From: Halorubrum sp. DM2
GTDB taxonomy: Archaea > Halobacteriota > Halobacteria > Halobacteriales > Haloferacaceae
Length of the DNA: 64,000 nucleotides
Direction of reading: 5' to 3'
Assembly (NCBI RefSeq): GCF_901686465.1
Contig: NZ_LR594487.1
Location: forward strand, 2,198,950 to 2,262,949
Part shown: positions 16,699 through 27,327 of the stretch, piece by piece
Layout of the letters: each line of letters begins with the position of its first letter
How positions within the stretch are numbered: the stretch's first letter is position 1
Program-made: the position numbers and the translations under genes
The notes under the pieces: model-generated
Database searches by the model: none
What the model was told of the DNA's origin: nothing
The model's input: the letters and a program-made list of their open reading frames with translations, nothing else

Positions 16699-18186
16699 TC
16701 AGCCGTCCAACTCCTCGCGGAGCAGGCCGTTCACCTGTCCGGGGTCGGCGCTGCCGCCGGTGGCCTGCATCACCTGCCCGACGAGGAAGTTGATCGCGCC
16801 CTCGTCGCCGTCGTGGTAGTCGCTCACGGCGTCGGGATTCTCGTCGATGGCGGCCGCGACGGCGGCCTCGACCTCGCCGCTCTCGGCCTTCCCGAGGCCC
16901 TCGCGGTCGATGACCGTCTCGGGGTCGTCGCCCTCGTCGAGCATCTCGCGGAGGACGACCTCCTCCGCGTTCTTGACGGTCAGCTCCTCGTCGGCGACGA
17001 GCTCGATCAGGCGGGTGAACTCGTCGAGGCGGTCCTCGACGTCCGTAATCGACATCTCGCGGTAGTTGAGCTCGCCGAGCAGGTTGTCGGCGACCCACGT
17101 CGCGGCGAGACCGGGGTCGAACGACTCGGCCACGTCCTCGAAGAAGTCGGCGACCGCCTTCGTGGAGGTGAGCTTCGAGGCGGACTCGCGGTCGAGCCCG
17201 TACTCCTCGCGGAAGCGCTCGCGGCGCGCGTCGGGCAGCTCCGGGATCGCGATCTGCGCCTTCCAGTCGGAGACCTCCAAGGCGGGGAGGTCGGCCTCCC
17301 GGAAGTAGCGGTAGTCCTTCTCGGCCTCCTTCGAGCGCATCGAGACGGTGACGCCGCGCGCCTCGTCCCAGTGGCGCGTCTCCTGTTCGATCTCGCGGCC
17401 GCGCCGGAGCACGTTCTCCTGCCGGGTGACCTCGTAGGCGAGCGCCTGCTCCGCGCCCTTGTGGCTGGAGATGTTCTTCACCTCGGCGCGGTTCACGCCT
17501 TCGAGGGCCTCGTCCGCGATCGTCCCGTCGTCGGCGACGTGTTCGTCCGGGACGAGCGAGACGTTGGCGTCGACGCGGAGGCTCCCGTCGCGGGTCGGGT
17601 CGAAGACGCCGAGGTATTCGAGAACCTCTTCGAGCTTCGCGAGGAAGGCCCGCGTCTCCGCGGGCGAGCGGAAGTCCGGCTCCGTGACGATCTCCATCAG
17701 GGGCGTCCCGGCGCGGTTGTAGTTCACGAGGGTGTGCGTCGCCGACTCGATGGAGCCGCCGGCGTGCTGGAGGCTGCCGGGGTCCTCTTCGAGGTGCGCG
17801 CGGGTGATCCCGATGGTGCGCGTCTCGTCGTCGACGCGGACCTCCAGCTCCCCGGACTGGCAGATCGGGGCGTCGTACTGGGTGAGCTGGAAGTTCTTCG
17901 GGAGGTCGGGGTAGTAGTAGTTCTTCCGGTGGAAGGTCGTCGTCTCGGGGACGTCGGCGTCGATCGCCTTCCCGACCTTCACGGCGGCCTCGACGGCGGC
18001 CTCGTTGAGGACCGGCAGCGCGCCCGGCAGCCCGAGGCAGGTGGGGCAGGTGCGCGTGTTCGGCTCCTCGTCGGCTGCCGGCTCCGTCGAGCAGCCGCAG
18101 AAGATCTTCGTGTCGGTCTCGAGCTGGACGTGGACCTCCAGCCCGATCACGACTGTCCGGTCCGCCGTCGCGGCCTGCGTACTCAT
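16699..18186 (-). CDS. gatB: Asp-tRNA(Asn)/Glu-tRNA(Gln) amidotransferase subunit B
   Basis: This is the kinase/tRNA-binding subunit of the GatCAB amidotransferase, which converts misacylated Asp-tRNA(Asn) or Glu-tRNA(Gln) into the amide form. The 495-residue protein from the ATG at 18186 shows VVIGLEVHVQLETDTKIFCG, the zinc-binding CPTCLGLPGALPVLN, and HLEEDPGSLQHAGG, then the family hallmark YNRAGTPLMEIVTEPDFRSP. The C-terminal YqeY-like tail ends with NFLVGQVMQATGGSADP. The length suits GatB, not the longer archaeal GatE. gatA and gatC are not in the window. The long upstream open frame before MSTQAA lies antisense to the next gene and is rejected. Confidence 0.97.
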   Translation of the reverse strand: MSTQAATADRTVVIGLEVHVQLETDTKIFCGCSTEPAADEEPNTRTCPTCLGLPGALPVLNEAAVEAAVKVGKAIDADVPETTTFHRKNYYYPDLPKNFQLTQYDAPICQSGELEVRVDDETRTIGITRAHLEEDPGSLQHAGGSIESATHTLVNYNRAGTPLMEIVTEPDFRSPAETRAFLAKLEEVLEYLGVFDPTRDGSLRVDANVSLVPDEHVADDGTIADEALEGVNRAEVKNISSHKGAEQALAYEVTRQENVLRRGREIEQETRHWDEARGVTVSMRSKEAEKDYRYFREADLPALEVSDWKAQIAIPELPDARRERFREEYGLDRESASKLTSTKAVADFFEDVAESFDPGLAATWVADNLLGELNYREMSITDVEDRLDEFTRLIELVADEELTVKNAEEVVLREMLDEGDDPETVIDREGLGKAESGEVEAAVAAAIDENPDAVSDYHDGDEGAINFLVGQVMQATGGSADPGQVNGLLREELDG

Positions 18187-18430
18187 TACCGGCCCGTTGT
18201 GAGCGGGCCGCCTAAATCGTGTCGGGACGAGCGGCGCGGGCGGAGCGGGCGGCGGGACGGTCGGGAACGTGGATATCTCCTGTGAGAACGCGAGCGAACG
18301 ATTATTACGACGCCGTTCGTAGTCGGAAAGGTGATAGGATCGGACGGGCGGGCGCGGCCGACGTTCCGGTTGCGGGGGCCCGCCGAGAGACGGCCGACCG
18401 CCCGCGCGAAACGATGGGTAAACGACGGAG

Positions 18431-21400
18431 ATGACGCCTGAGGGGACGATCGTCCACGTCGGCGAGCCGGTCGACGCCGCGTGGGGGACGCTCCCGAACG
18501 GGACGCGAACGGTCGGAGAGGTTACGCGTTCCGAAACCGGCCGCGACGAGGCAACGAGCGCCGTCGTCGTTCGGGTGGCGGACTCCGTCGGATCCGACGG
18601 ACGCGCCGGGGGTAACGAGAGCGACCGAACCGGCCGGAACGACGGAACCGACGCCGGCGAGCGCGTCGCCGGTCTCGCGGCCGCGCCGGTCGAAATCGAG
18701 GCGGTCCGGGAGCGGTACCCGGACGCGCGAGTCCTCGCGTACACCGTCCGCGACCGCCCCGACGCCGCCATCGACGCGAGCCGGCTCGGGATCGAGTACG
18801 TTTCCGGGCGGCGGCTCGCGGCCGACGGCGAGACGCTCGCGGACCGGATCAGGAGGGCCGAGCGAGGGAACGAGCCCGACGCCGACGGGGGCGACCGCGT
18901 CGAATCCGAGGAGGCGGAGCCGGAGCACGACGGGTCCGGAAAATCGGAACCGGACCGCGAGTTCCTCGAACCGTTCGTGCGGATCATCTCGGACCGGTCC
19001 ACGGAGTTCGACGCGACGGTCGACGCGCTGCTCGACCTCGGCCGCGACCACCTCGGCCTGTCGATCGGCTACGCCTCCCGGATCGACGGCGACCGGATCG
19101 GGCTCCGGCGGTACCGGGACCCGGTCGGACTCGTGGACTCGCTCGCGGCGGACGACCTCGACGCCGACGGTATGGTCCCGCTGGAGCTGACGTACTGCCG
19201 AGAGACGGTGCGCGGGGCGGTCCCGGGCGGCGACGCAGACGACCGCGACGGCGAGCGCGAACCGCGGAGCGGCTCGGACCGGAGCGGTACCGCCGCGGAG
19301 CGCGACGGCGTGTTCTCGGTCACCGATCCCGAGGCCGCGGGACTGGCCGACCACCCCGCCTACGAGCGGTTCGGGGTCGGCAGCTACGTCGGCGGGCGAG
19401 TCCTCGTCGACGAGGAGGTCTTCGGCACGATCTGTTTCCTCGACCCCGAGTCGCGCGACCGCCCGTTCGACGCCTCGGAGGAGCTGTTCGTCGAACTGCT
19501 CGCCGAGTGGCTCGGCCGAGCGATCGAGCGCCGACTGGCGGGAGAACAGCGGGAAGCCGCGGTCGAGCGGTTCGAGGAGACGCTCGACCGGATCGACGAC
19601 GGGTTCTTCGCGCTCGACGCCGAGTGGCGGTTCACGTACGTCAACGAGCGGGCGGCGTCCCTCCTCGGCCGCGAGCCGGCCGAGCTGGTCGGAGCCGACG
19701 TCCGCGAGGAGTTCCCGGCCGCGCTCGGCCCCGAGCACGAGCGGCACTACCGACGGGCGATGGCGGAACAGGAGGTCGTCTCCTTCGAGAACTACCACGA
19801 GTCGCTGGACGTGTGGAGCGACGTGACCGCGTACCCGTCTCCGAACGGGCTGTCGGTCTTCTTCGCCGACGTCACGGAGCGAAAGCGCCGCGAGCGGACC
19901 CTCGAACGCCTGCTCGGCACGGTCGAGGAGCTACAGCGGACCGGCGACCGCGAGGCGGTCGCGGAGCGGCTGGTCGCGGCCGCGGACGAGGTGCTCGGCT
20001 ACGGGATAAGCGGCGTGCGGCTGTTCGACGCCGACGCGAACCGCCTCCGCCTCGCCGCCACGAACGGTGGGGTCGGCGACCGGTTCGCGGCCAGCCGCCG
20101 CCCGCGGCGGCCCGGCAAGGGGATCACCGGGCGGGCCTTCGAGTATGGGGAGACTCGGCTCGTCGACGACCTCGTGACGAGCGGCGACCTAGCCGACGAC
20201 GAGGAGCGCGACTACCACGGGATGCGCTCGACCGTCGCCGTCCCGCTCGGCGACCACGGCGTGTTCGTCGTCGGCTCCACGGAGCCGGAGAGCTTCGACG
20301 AGAGGGACGTCACCGTCCTCGAACTGCTGGCGACGAACGCGGTCGCCGCGATGGACGCCAACGAGCGCCGGGGACGGCTCCGCACCTACGAGGACGCGCT
20401 GAAGAACGTCGACGACATGGTATGCGTGCTCGACGAGGACGGCGTCGTCACGTACGCGACGGGCCCGTTCGCCGCGTGGATCGAGAGCGGTGATCCCGCG
20501 TCGGAAACCCCCGACGACGGCCTCGTCGGACGGCGGCTCGCGGACCTCGTCTCGGGCGGCGACGCGGACCGGGTGGCGGAGGCGGTCGACGCGCTCGCCG
20601 CCGGGACGGCGGGCGGCGAGCGCGGGAGCGATCCGACACGGAACGTGTCGCTGATCCGCGATGGCGACGGCGACCGGCGTGTCCGGCACGGCGAGTTGCG
20701 CCTGTCGGCGCTGTCGAGCCGCGCCGGACACGCCGGTGGGGTCGTCGCGTCGCTGTCGGACACGACGGACCTCCGGCGGACGCGAACCGAGTTGTCCGCC
20801 GAGCGCGACCGCTTCCGACGGCTGTTCGACCGGATCCCGGACCCGGTGATGGAGGTCGTCCTCGAAGACGACGAGACGGTGATCGACGGGCTCAACGCCG
20901 CGTTCGAGTCGCAGTTCGGCGTTGACGAGTTGGCCCTCCGCGGGCGGACGGTCGCGGCGCTCGACATCGACGACGAACAGCTGGGGAGCGGGCGGGCGGA
21001 GGGGCGCTCGCTCGACGCGCTGGTCCGCGAGCGCGGGTTCGCGACCGAGGAGATTAGGCGGCGGACCGTCGACGGGCCGCGCGAGTTCCTCTTCCTCGGG
21101 TTCAGCTACGAGACCGACGAGGGGCGGCGCGCGTTCGGCATCTACACCGACATCACCGACCGGAAGCGCCGCGAGCGGTACGTCCGGATCGTCAACCGGA
21201 TCCTCAGACACAACCTGCGCAACGAGCTGAACGTCGTGTTCGGCTTCGCCGAGGAGATCGGGGAGCGGACCGACGACGACCGGATCCGCGAGTACGCCCG
21301 GCGGATCGAGACCACCGGAAAGCGGCTGAGCGGCGTCGCCGAGGGGGCCGCCACCCTCCGGCGGGTCATCGAGAAGGGGTATGTGACCGACCCCGAGGCG

Positions 21401-21853
21401 ATCGAGGTTGCCGGGGTCGTCGAGGAGGTCATCGAGCGCCACGCGAGCGAGTGCCCGGACGCGCGCATCACCGCGGACATTCCGAGGGGGACCACGGTCC
21501 GCGGCGACGACCGCCTCGCGATCGCGGTCGACCACCTCGTCGAGAACGCGGTCGAACACGGCGGCGACGCGCCGCACGTGGCGGTGACCGCCGAGCGCAA
21601 CCCGGATGCCGGGGTCATGCGGGTGAGCGTCGCCGACGACGGGCCGGGTATCCCGAGCGCGGTCCGAGAGGTGATCGCCGAGGACCGCGAGGTGACCCAG
21701 CTCCGGCACAATACCGGCGTCGGCCTGTGGATCGCCGCGTGGGTCGTGGAGGCGTACGGCGGCGACATCCGATTCGGTCCCGGACTCGGCGACGGGGGGG
21801 CGACCGTGACGCTCGTCCTCCCGGCGGCGGGGCGGGGCGGCGCGGAGCGGTAG
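18431..21853 (+). CDS. Multi-sensor GAF/PAS histidine kinase
   Basis: This 1140-residue sensor kinase has no membrane segment. The N-terminal ~140 residues look like a degenerate receiver domain. Then come a GAF domain (about 178-350), PAS (about 375-480, [20 protein letters not shown]), a second GAF (about 490-635), and two more PAS-like domains (about 640-760 and 775-905). The kinase core has the H-box [12 protein letters not shown] with His927, N-box [10 protein letters not shown]1 [11 protein letters not shown] and G2 [18 protein letters not shown]. This cytoplasmic architecture is common in haloarchaea, which use many orphan kinases. No response regulator is adjacent. It is divergent from gatB. 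Signal unknown; GAF/PAS could bind small molecules or cofactors. Confidence 0.92.
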   Translation: MTPEGTIVHVGEPVDAAWGTLPNGTRTVGEVTRSETGRDEATSAVVVRVADSVGSDGRAGGNESDRTGRNDGTDAGERVAGLAAAPVEIEAVRERYPDARVLAYTVRDRPDAAIDASRLGIEYVSGRRLAADGETLADRIRRAERGNEPDADGGDRVESEEAEPEHDGSGKSEPDREFLEPFVRIISDRSTEFDATVDALLDLGRDHLGLSIGYASRIDGDRIGLRRYRDPVGLVDSLAADDLDADGMVPLELTYCRETVRGAVPGGDADDRDGEREPRSGSDRSGTAAERDGVFSVTDPEAAGLADHPAYERFGVGSYVGGRVLVDEEVFGTICFLDPESRDRPFDASEELFVELLAEWLGRAIERRLAGEQREAAVERFEETLDRIDDGFFALDAEWRFTYVNERAASLLGREPAELVGADVREEFPAALGPEHERHYRRAMAEQEVVSFENYHESLDVWSDVTAYPSPNGLSVFFADVTERKRRERTLERLLGTVEELQRTGDREAVAERLVAAADEVLGYGISGVRLFDADANRLRLAATNGGVGDRFAASRRPRRPGKGITGRAFEYGETRLVDDLVTSGDLADDEERDYHGMRSTVAVPLGDHGVFVVGSTEPESFDERDVTVLELLATNAVAAMDANERRGRLRTYEDALKNVDDMVCVLDEDGVVTYATGPFAAWIESGDPASETPDDGLVGRRLADLVSGGDADRVAEAVDALAAGTAGGERGSDPTRNVSLIRDGDGDRRVRHGELRLSALSSRAGHAGGVVASLSDTTDLRRTRTELSAERDRFRRLFDRIPDPVMEVVLEDDETVIDGLNAAFESQFGVDELALRGRTVAALDIDDEQLGSGRAEGRSLDALVRERGFATEEIRRRTVDGPREFLFLGFSYETDEGRRAFGIYTDITDRKRRERYVRIVNRILRHNLRNELNVVFGFAEEIGERTDDDRIREYARRIETTGKRLSGVAEGAATLRRVIEKGYVTDPEAIEVAGVVEEVIERHASECPDARITADIPRGTTVRGDDRLAIAVDHLVENAVEHGGDAPHVAVTAERNPDAGVMRVSVADDGPGIPSAVREVIAEDREVTQLRHNTGVGLWIAAWVVEAYGGDIRFGPGLGDGGATVTLVLPAAGRGGAER

Positions 21854-21914
21854 GCGGACCGCGGTTCCCGCTCGTTCCGACCCGTTTATGGTCGGCGGCG
21901 GCCCTTCTCGGCGT

Positions 21915-22463
21915 ATGACCGACGACGACCGACGATCGGAGCTGATCGCGGCGCTCACCGCGGCCGACGCCGTCCGGTTCGGCGAGTTCAAACTGTCACA
22001 CGGCGGGACGAGCGACTACTACGTCGACAAGTACCTGTTCGAGACGGACCCGGACGCGCTGACCCTCGTCGCCGAGGCGTTCGCGGACCGGCTCGCCGAG
22101 ACGGACGCGAAGCTCGCGGGCGTCGCGTTGGGCGCGGTCCCGCTCGTGGCGGTGACCGCGGCGGAGCTGGGCCGCCCGTACGTCATCGCGCGAAAGCAGG
22201 CGAAGGAGTACGGCACCGGTAACCGCATCGAGGGCCGGCTCGACGAGGGCGAGGAGGTGGTCGTGATCGAGGACATCGCCACGACCGGGCAGTCCGCGGT
22301 CGACGCCGTCGAGGCGCTCCGCGAGGCGGGCGCAACGGTGGGCCGCGTGCTGGTCGTCGTCGACCGCGAGGAGGGCGCGCGGGAACTGCTCGCCGACCAC
22401 GACGTCGAACTGGAGTCGCTGCTCACGGCGACGGAGCTGCTCGACGAGCGCGACGAGGAGTAA
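21915..22463 (+). CDS. pyrE: Orotate phosphoribosyltransferase
   Basis: This enzyme makes OMP from orotate and PRPP in pyrimidine synthesis. From the ATG at 21915 the 182-residue protein has [20 protein letters not shown] (orotate-binding start), [35 protein letters not shown] (PRPP-contacting flexible loop) and the PRPP motif [20 protein letters not shown]. This is the pyrE2-type gene used as a uracil selection marker in haloarchaea. A TATA-like TTTATGG lies upstream around 21886. It follows the large kinase gene on the same strand. Confidence 0.96.
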   Translation: MTDDDRRSELIAALTAADAVRFGEFKLSHGGTSDYYVDKYLFETDPDALTLVAEAFADRLAETDAKLAGVALGAVPLVAVTAAELGRPYVIARKQAKEYGTGNRIEGRLDEGEEVVVIEDIATTGQSAVDAVEALREAGATVGRVLVVVDREEGARELLADHDVELESLLTATELLDERDEE

Positions 22464-22484
22464 AGTCGGGTTCCTCGGCCGGCC

Positions 22485-23447
22485 TCACGCCTCGGGCGCG
22501 TCGACCGTCGGCACCGCGACCCGGTCGAGCACGTCGGCGATCACGTCGCGCTCGTCCACGTCGTTGACGGCCGCGTCCGGCGTCAACACGAGCCGGTGGG
22601 CGAGCGTCGGCTCCGCGACCCGCTTCACGTCGTCCGGCGTGACGAACTCCCGGCCGGCGACGACCGCGGCCGCCCGCGCCGTCTCGAAGAGGCGCTGGGT
22701 GCCGCGGGGGGAGACCCCGGCCTCGACGCGGCGGTCCTCCCGGGTCGCCCGCGCGAGCGACGCCGCGTAGCGCAGGAGGTCGTCGTCGACGCGGACGGAC
22801 TCGGGCACCTCCCGCAGCGCCGTCACGGCGTCGGGATCGAGCACGCGGTCGACGGTGGGCGACTGCTCGACGCGGCCGGCGCGCCGCCGCAGCAGCTCCA
22901 GCTCGCCGTCCTCGTCCGGGTAGCCGATCGAGGTCTTGATGGTGAACCGGTCGAGCTGCGCCTCCGGGAGCGGGAACGCGCCCTCGCTCTCGACGGGGTT
23001 CTGCGTCGCGATGACGTAGAACGGCGAGGGGAGGTCGTGGGTCTCGCCGTCGACGGTCACCTGTCCCTCCTCCATCGCCTCCAGCAGCGCCGCCTGCGTC
23101 TTCGGCGGGGCGCGGTTGATCTCGTCGGCGAGGACGACGTTCGCGAAGATCGGTCCGGGCGAGAAGGCGAAGGAGCCGTCGCGCTCGTCGAACACGTTGG
23201 TCCCGGTCACGTCGGCGGGGAGGAGGTCGGGGGTGAACTGGACCCGCGAGAACTCCAAGCCGAGCGCGGTCGCGAACGAGCGCGCCGAGAGGGTCTTTCC
23301 GGTCCCGGGCACGTCTTCTAAGAGGACGTGGCCGCGGGCGAGGATACCGAGCGTGACGCGCTCTAAGAACTCGCGGTCGGCCACGACCGCGCCGCCGACC
23401 TCGTCGACGACGCGGGCGCAGGCGTCGGCCGCTTCGGGGACATCCAT
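22485..23447 (-). CDS. MoxR family AAA+ ATPase
   Basis: This 320-residue AAA+ chaperone-like ATPase has Walker A LEDVPGTGKTLSARSF, Walker B LADEINRAPPKTQAALLEAM, sensor 1 VIATQNPVESEGAFPLPEAQ, an arginine-finger segment LDRFTIK and a C-terminal lid ending DRVAVPTVDAPEA. MoxR proteins help metal insertion or assembly of complexes and usually sit beside DUF58 and VWA genes; here no such partner is adjacent on the coding strand, so its client is unknown. It converges with pyrE with 21 bp between stop codons. Confidence 0.93.
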   Translation of the reverse strand: MDVPEAADACARVVDEVGGAVVADREFLERVTLGILARGHVLLEDVPGTGKTLSARSFATALGLEFSRVQFTPDLLPADVTGTNVFDERDGSFAFSPGPIFANVVLADEINRAPPKTQAALLEAMEEGQVTVDGETHDLPSPFYVIATQNPVESEGAFPLPEAQLDRFTIKTSIGYPDEDGELELLRRRAGRVEQSPTVDRVLDPDAVTALREVPESVRVDDDLLRYAASLARATREDRRVEAGVSPRGTQRLFETARAAAVVAGREFVTPDDVKRVAEPTLAHRLVLTPDAAVNDVDERDVIADVLDRVAVPTVDAPEA

Positions 23448-23606
23448 ACCGACCGCACGGGAGCCGGGGCGAAAAATGTTGCCGGGACGAGGGCGGCGAG
23501 GCCGTGATCAAGAGTCCGGGACCGCGAGACGGTCGGCCGGAGGGACGGGACGCGTCGCGGGCCCGATCGAAACGCATAACAGCGGAACCGGCGAACGTGG
23601 AGACGA

Positions 23607-23691
23607 GCCGAGGTAGCCTAGCCTGGCCAAGGCGGTAGATTCGAAATCTACTGTCCATTCGGACACCGGAGTTCAAATCTCCGCCTCGGCG
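23607..23691 (+). tRNA. tRNA-Ser (anticodon CGA)
   Basis: An 85-base class II tRNA. Acceptor arms GCCGAGG (23607-23613) and CCTCGGC (23684-23690) pair perfectly with discriminator G. The anticodon stem-loop GTAGATTCGAAATCTAC gives CGA, reading UCG. A long variable arm (TGTCC-ATTC-GGACA) is typical of serine tRNA, and the T-arm contains GAGTTCAAATCTC. CCA is not encoded, as is common in archaea. No intron was seen. Confidence 0.96.
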
Positions 23692-23785
23692 CTTCTCGCA
23701 GTCTCGTTCGGTGAGCGGCGGCGTCGTCATGTTCCACAATCCGCGGCGTCGCCGCGCCCGGCAGTGAAGCGTGCCCGAGCAGGCG

Positions 23786-24409
23786 CTACGCGATCAGCGC
23801 GGCCGCGAGGAACATTCCGCTCGCGGCCGCCGGGGGGATGGTGAGGTTGTCGTCGACGGCCACGCCGCGGATGAGCGGCGGGAGGCCGTCGGCGACCGCA
23901 GCCGGAATCGCGCCCGCCAAGGCGACGATCACGCCGGGGTCGGGACCGAACTCGGGGATCGCGTACGGGACGGCGATCCCGAAGCAGACGAACACCATCG
24001 CCGCGACCACGGAGAGCCGCTTCGGCTCCGTCGCCGCGTTCTCGCCGAGCCCGCCGCTTATCGGGTCGCCGATCGAGAGCATCCACATCGCGGGCACGGC
24101 GAACACCGGCGCGAAGGCGAGCGCGGTCGCCGCCATCCCCACTTGGTACAGCGCGTAGCCCGCGACACCGTCGGCCTCGTACTCGCGGACGAGCGCGTCG
24201 TACAGCGGGTCGAGCGGGCCGACCGAGTCGGTGAGCCGCAGCGCCTCGAGGATCGCCGCGACCGCGACACTGAGAACCATCAACCGCCCGGTCGCCTCCC
24301 ACGAGATCCAGCCCAACAGGTACGGGACCGGGTACAGCGTGCCGCTCGCGTGGACCAGCCGGCGCTCGAACTCCACGCGCTCGCGCCACGCCGCGGCCGG
24401 GAGGGGCAC
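23786..24409 (-). CDS. Dolichol kinase / polyprenol kinase-like membrane protein
   Basis: This polytopic protein of 207 residues begins EFERRLVHASGTLYPVPYLLG, like the polyprenol/CTP-dependent kinases. The conserved motif IGDPISGGLGENAATEPKRLS (compare D-x-x-G-x-x-x-G in phytol/dolichol kinases) and the late DGLPPLIRGVAVDDNLTIP match the family's substrate and Mg-binding loops. Haloarchaeal homologs are usually annotated dolichol kinase. The product would be dolichyl phosphate, the lipid carrier for N-glycosylation and S-layer glycans. It ends up 4 bp from glyS on the same strand, so co-transcription is likely. Confidence 0.78.
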   Translation of the reverse strand: MPLPAAAWRERVEFERRLVHASGTLYPVPYLLGWISWEATGRLMVLSVAVAAILEALRLTDSVGPLDPLYDALVREYEADGVAGYALYQVGMAATALAFAPVFAVPAMWMLSIGDPISGGLGENAATEPKRLSVVAAMVFVCFGIAVPYAIPEFGPDPGVIVALAGAIPAAVADGLPPLIRGVAVDDNLTIPPAAASGMFLAAALIA

Positions 24410-24413
24410 GCCC

Positions 24414-26204
24414 TCAGTTCCCCGCGGTCTCGACGTCGGTGTCGACCGCGTCGTACCGGTCTGCGACCGACGCGAACGGTTCGCCCTCGCGCAGCGCGGT
24501 CAGCTCGTCCGCGAGGTCGGCGACCGGGATCCGGACCTGCGCCGCGGAGTCGCGCTCGCGGAGCGTGACGGTGTCCGGGCCCTCGCCCTCGATCCCGTCG
24601 CGGTCGACGGTGACGCAAAAGGGGGTGCCGACCTCGTCCTGTCGGCGGTAGCGGCGGCCGATCGAGCCGGAGTCGTCGTACGCGACCGCCAGCCCGGCCG
24701 CCCGGAGGTCGGCCGCGACCTCGTCGGCGAGACCCGTCAGGCGCTCGTCGTTCGTCACCAGCGGGAAGACGGCGGCGTCCTGCGGCGCGACCTCGGGTTT
24801 CAGCGAGAGGTACGTCCGCTCCTCGCCGTCGACCTCGTCGGTCTCGTAGGCGTGCGCGAGGACCGTCTGGACGGTCCGGCCGACGCCGAACGACGGCTCG
24901 ACGACGTGCGGGGTGATGTGCTCGCCGCTCTCGGTCACCTCCTCGACCGCGAAGTTCGCCACGTCGATGTCGACCTCGCAGCGCTCTCCGTTCACGTCAA
25001 CGGATACGGTCTCGCCGTCGAAGGCGTCCGGGTCGCGCTCGGCGAGCGCTTCGAGCGCCTCGGCGACCGCGGCGGCGTCGCCGCCGAACTCCGGACCGAG
25101 GACCGACATGTCGGGGTCGACCGTCGCGCGCTCGACCGTCTTCGGCTCGTCGTAGCGCTTGAAGACGGTGAAGGAGTCGTCGCCGTGTTCGTCGTGTTTC
25201 GAGAGGTCGTAGTCGCCGCGGTACGCGAAGCCCGCGATCTCGATCCAGTCGCCGTCGACCTCGCTCTCGGCGTCCCAGCAGTCGGCTGCGTAGTGGGCGC
25301 GCTCGCCGGCGAGGTGCTGACGGAACCGGAAGCGATCGGTGTCGACGCCGACACGCTCGTACCACTCCTGCGCGACGCCGAGGTAGTAGCCGACCCACGG
25401 GGAGCCGATGACGCCCTCCTCGACCGCCTCACCGACCGTCGTGTCGAGGTAGTCGCCGTCCTCGGCTTCCTGTTCGGTCGCGGGGTAGAGCCGCACTTCC
25501 ACGTCCCGAACCCGATCCAGCGGCGGCTCGTCCTCCTCGGGGTCGATGAACTGCTCCAGTTCGGCCTGCGTGAACTCCCGGAGGCGAAGCAGGCCGCCGC
25601 GCGGCGAGATCTCGTTGCGGTAGGCGGGACCGATCTGGGTGATCCCGAACGGGAGGTTCCCGCGGGCGTACTCCTTCAGCCGCGGGAACTCCACGAAGAT
25701 CCCCTGTGCGGTCTCCGGCCGGAGGTAGCCCGGCTGCGCGTCGCCCGGACCGATGTCGGTCGCGAACATGAGGTTGAACGCCTCCACCGGCTCGCCGGCG
25801 AGCGGCGTGCCGCAGGCGGGGCAGGCGATGTCGTTGTCGGCGATGAGTTCGGCGACCTCCTCGCCGGGCAGCGCCTCGGCGTCTTCGATCTCCGTGACCG
25901 CTTCGACGAGGTGGTCGGCGCGGTGGGACTCGCCGCACTCGGGGCACTCGACGAGCATGTCGTCGAACCCCTCCAGGTGGCCGGAGGCCTCGAAGACCGC
26001 CTCTGGCATCACCGTCGGGGCCTCGATCTCGCGGTTCCCCTCGCGGATGGTGAACCGGTCGCGCCACGCGTCCTCGACGTTTCGCTTGAGGGCGGCCCCC
26101 TGCGGCCCGAACGTGTAGAAGCCGGCCGTGCCGCCGTACGCGCCGTTCGACCCGAAGAAGAACCCCCGACGCTTCGCGAGTTCGGCGAGCGCGTCGGCGG
26201 CCAT
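24414..26204 (-). CDS. glyS: Glycyl-tRNA synthetase (archaeal/eukaryotic dimeric type)
   Basis: This class II aminoacyl-tRNA synthetase has 596 residues. It starts LAELAKRRGFFFGSNGAYGG, then FYTFGPQGAALKRNVEDAWR (motif 1 region). A CPECGESHRAD...CPACGTPL zinc-like pair lies within the catalytic insertion, followed by LRPETAQGIFVEFPRL and PFGITQIGPAYRNEISPRGG (motif 2). PSFGVGRTVQTVLAHAY is motif 3, and the anticodon-binding domain ends the chain (GSIGRRYRRQDEVGTPFCVT). It is followed by the dolichol-kinase-like gene and preceded by the CBS gene with no gap. Confidence 0.97.
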   Translation of the reverse strand: MAADALAELAKRRGFFFGSNGAYGGTAGFYTFGPQGAALKRNVEDAWRDRFTIREGNREIEAPTVMPEAVFEASGHLEGFDDMLVECPECGESHRADHLVEAVTEIEDAEALPGEEVAELIADNDIACPACGTPLAGEPVEAFNLMFATDIGPGDAQPGYLRPETAQGIFVEFPRLKEYARGNLPFGITQIGPAYRNEISPRGGLLRLREFTQAELEQFIDPEEDEPPLDRVRDVEVRLYPATEQEAEDGDYLDTTVGEAVEEGVIGSPWVGYYLGVAQEWYERVGVDTDRFRFRQHLAGERAHYAADCWDAESEVDGDWIEIAGFAYRGDYDLSKHDEHGDDSFTVFKRYDEPKTVERATVDPDMSVLGPEFGGDAAAVAEALEALAERDPDAFDGETVSVDVNGERCEVDIDVANFAVEEVTESGEHITPHVVEPSFGVGRTVQTVLAHAYETDEVDGEERTYLSLKPEVAPQDAAVFPLVTNDERLTGLADEVAADLRAAGLAVAYDDSGSIGRRYRRQDEVGTPFCVTVDRDGIEGEGPDTVTLRERDSAAQVRIPVADLADELTALREGEPFASVADRYDAVDTDVETAGN

Positions 26205-27053
26205 CTACAGCCCCTCCAGCAGGTCGACGTCCCGGACGATGCCGTCCAGATCCGTGCCGGAGACGAGCGGGACCTGCTCGATGTCGTTGCTGATGAGCTC
26301 CTGTGCGACCTCCTTGGCCGTCCGCGTGGCGTTGACGGTGACGAGGTCGTCGGTCATGAAGTGGCGGACCGCCTCCGCGGGGATCTCGACGTTCCGGGTC
26401 GGGAGGTAGCGCGCGCCGGTCGCTTTGATCCCCTCCCACGACCACTCGGAGTCCTCCTCCGCGATCGAGTCGCCCGTGCTCGCCTCGCCCTCGACGACGC
26501 GGGCGACTTCGAGGATGTCGACCTCGGTGAGCATCCCGGCGATCGCGGCCGCGTCGTCGAGGACGACCGCGTACGGGACGCCGGAGAGCGCGATCTCCCG
26601 CTCGGCGACCGGCAGCGGCGTCTCGGTGTGTGTCGCGTTGATCTCGCGCGTCGCCAGCTCGCCCACGCGGGTCTCGCCGTCGACCTCGCCGCGGGCGATG
26701 GCCCGCACCACGTCGGTGACGGTGAGGATGCCGACGAGCTCGTCGCCGTCGACCACGGGGAGGCGGCGGGACTCCTCGGCGACCATCGTCCGGGCGGCGT
26801 CGACGATGTCGTCGTCGGCCGCCGCGGTCGGAACCTCGCGCATCAGCAGCGCGAGCTGGTCTTCGTCCGGCTGGTCGATCAGGTCGTCGCGCGTGACGAG
26901 CCCGCGGTACACCTCGTCGCCGTCGACGTCCTTCACGACCGGCACCGACGAGAAGCCGTGGTCCTGAATGTACTCCAGCACGTCGTTCCGGCTCCCGGGA
27001 ATCTCGACGACGACGAGCTCCGAGCGCGGCGTCATGGCGTCTGCGACGTTCAT
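26205..27053 (-). CDS. Protein with four CBS motifs
   Basis: This 282-residue protein is essentially two Bateman modules. The CBS motifs are seen at VADAMTPRSELVVVEIPGS, TAAADDDIVDAARTMVAEES, GELATREINATHTETPLPVA and HFMTDDLVTVNATRTAKEVA. CBS pairs bind adenosine nucleotides such as AMP, ATP or SAM. Proteins of this stand-alone type are common in haloarchaea and likely regulate other proteins. Its TAG stop directly abuts the glyS start codon on the same strand, so the two genes are probably one transcription unit. The ligand and target are unknown. Confidence 0.9.
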   Translation of the reverse strand: MNVADAMTPRSELVVVEIPGSRNDVLEYIQDHGFSSVPVVKDVDGDEVYRGLVTRDDLIDQPDEDQLALLMREVPTAAADDDIVDAARTMVAEESRRLPVVDGDELVGILTVTDVVRAIARGEVDGETRVGELATREINATHTETPLPVAEREIALSGVPYAVVLDDAAAIAGMLTEVDILEVARVVEGEASTGDSIAEEDSEWSWEGIKATGARYLPTRNVEIPAEAVRHFMTDDLVTVNATRTAKEVAQELISNDIEQVPLVSGTDLDGIVRDVDLLEGL

Positions 27054-27327
27054 GCCCGCCTTTCAGCGTGACACCTCTTGTATACTGCGAAGGTGCGCGG
27101 AGAGGAGTCGACGACGCGCGGAGGGGTGTCGGTGGTACGCGGAGGTGGAGCGTCGACCTCGGACGCGGCAGCAGGTCGATGAGAAAGCCGACACGTTCGA
27201 GCGGATCGTCGCCAGCGCGACGGATATCCGACGGATACGTCGGTGGGCAGTCGCCGGAATCTCCGATTCGACGGCCGATCCTGCCGGGGTTCGTAACTCT
27301 TATACGTACTGTGAACAATTCACAACC

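Noticed and set aside
24231..27071. 946-residue open frame on the plus strand
   Set aside because: Antisense to glyS, the CBS protein and the dolichol-kinase-like gene; no motif, signal or plausible start context.
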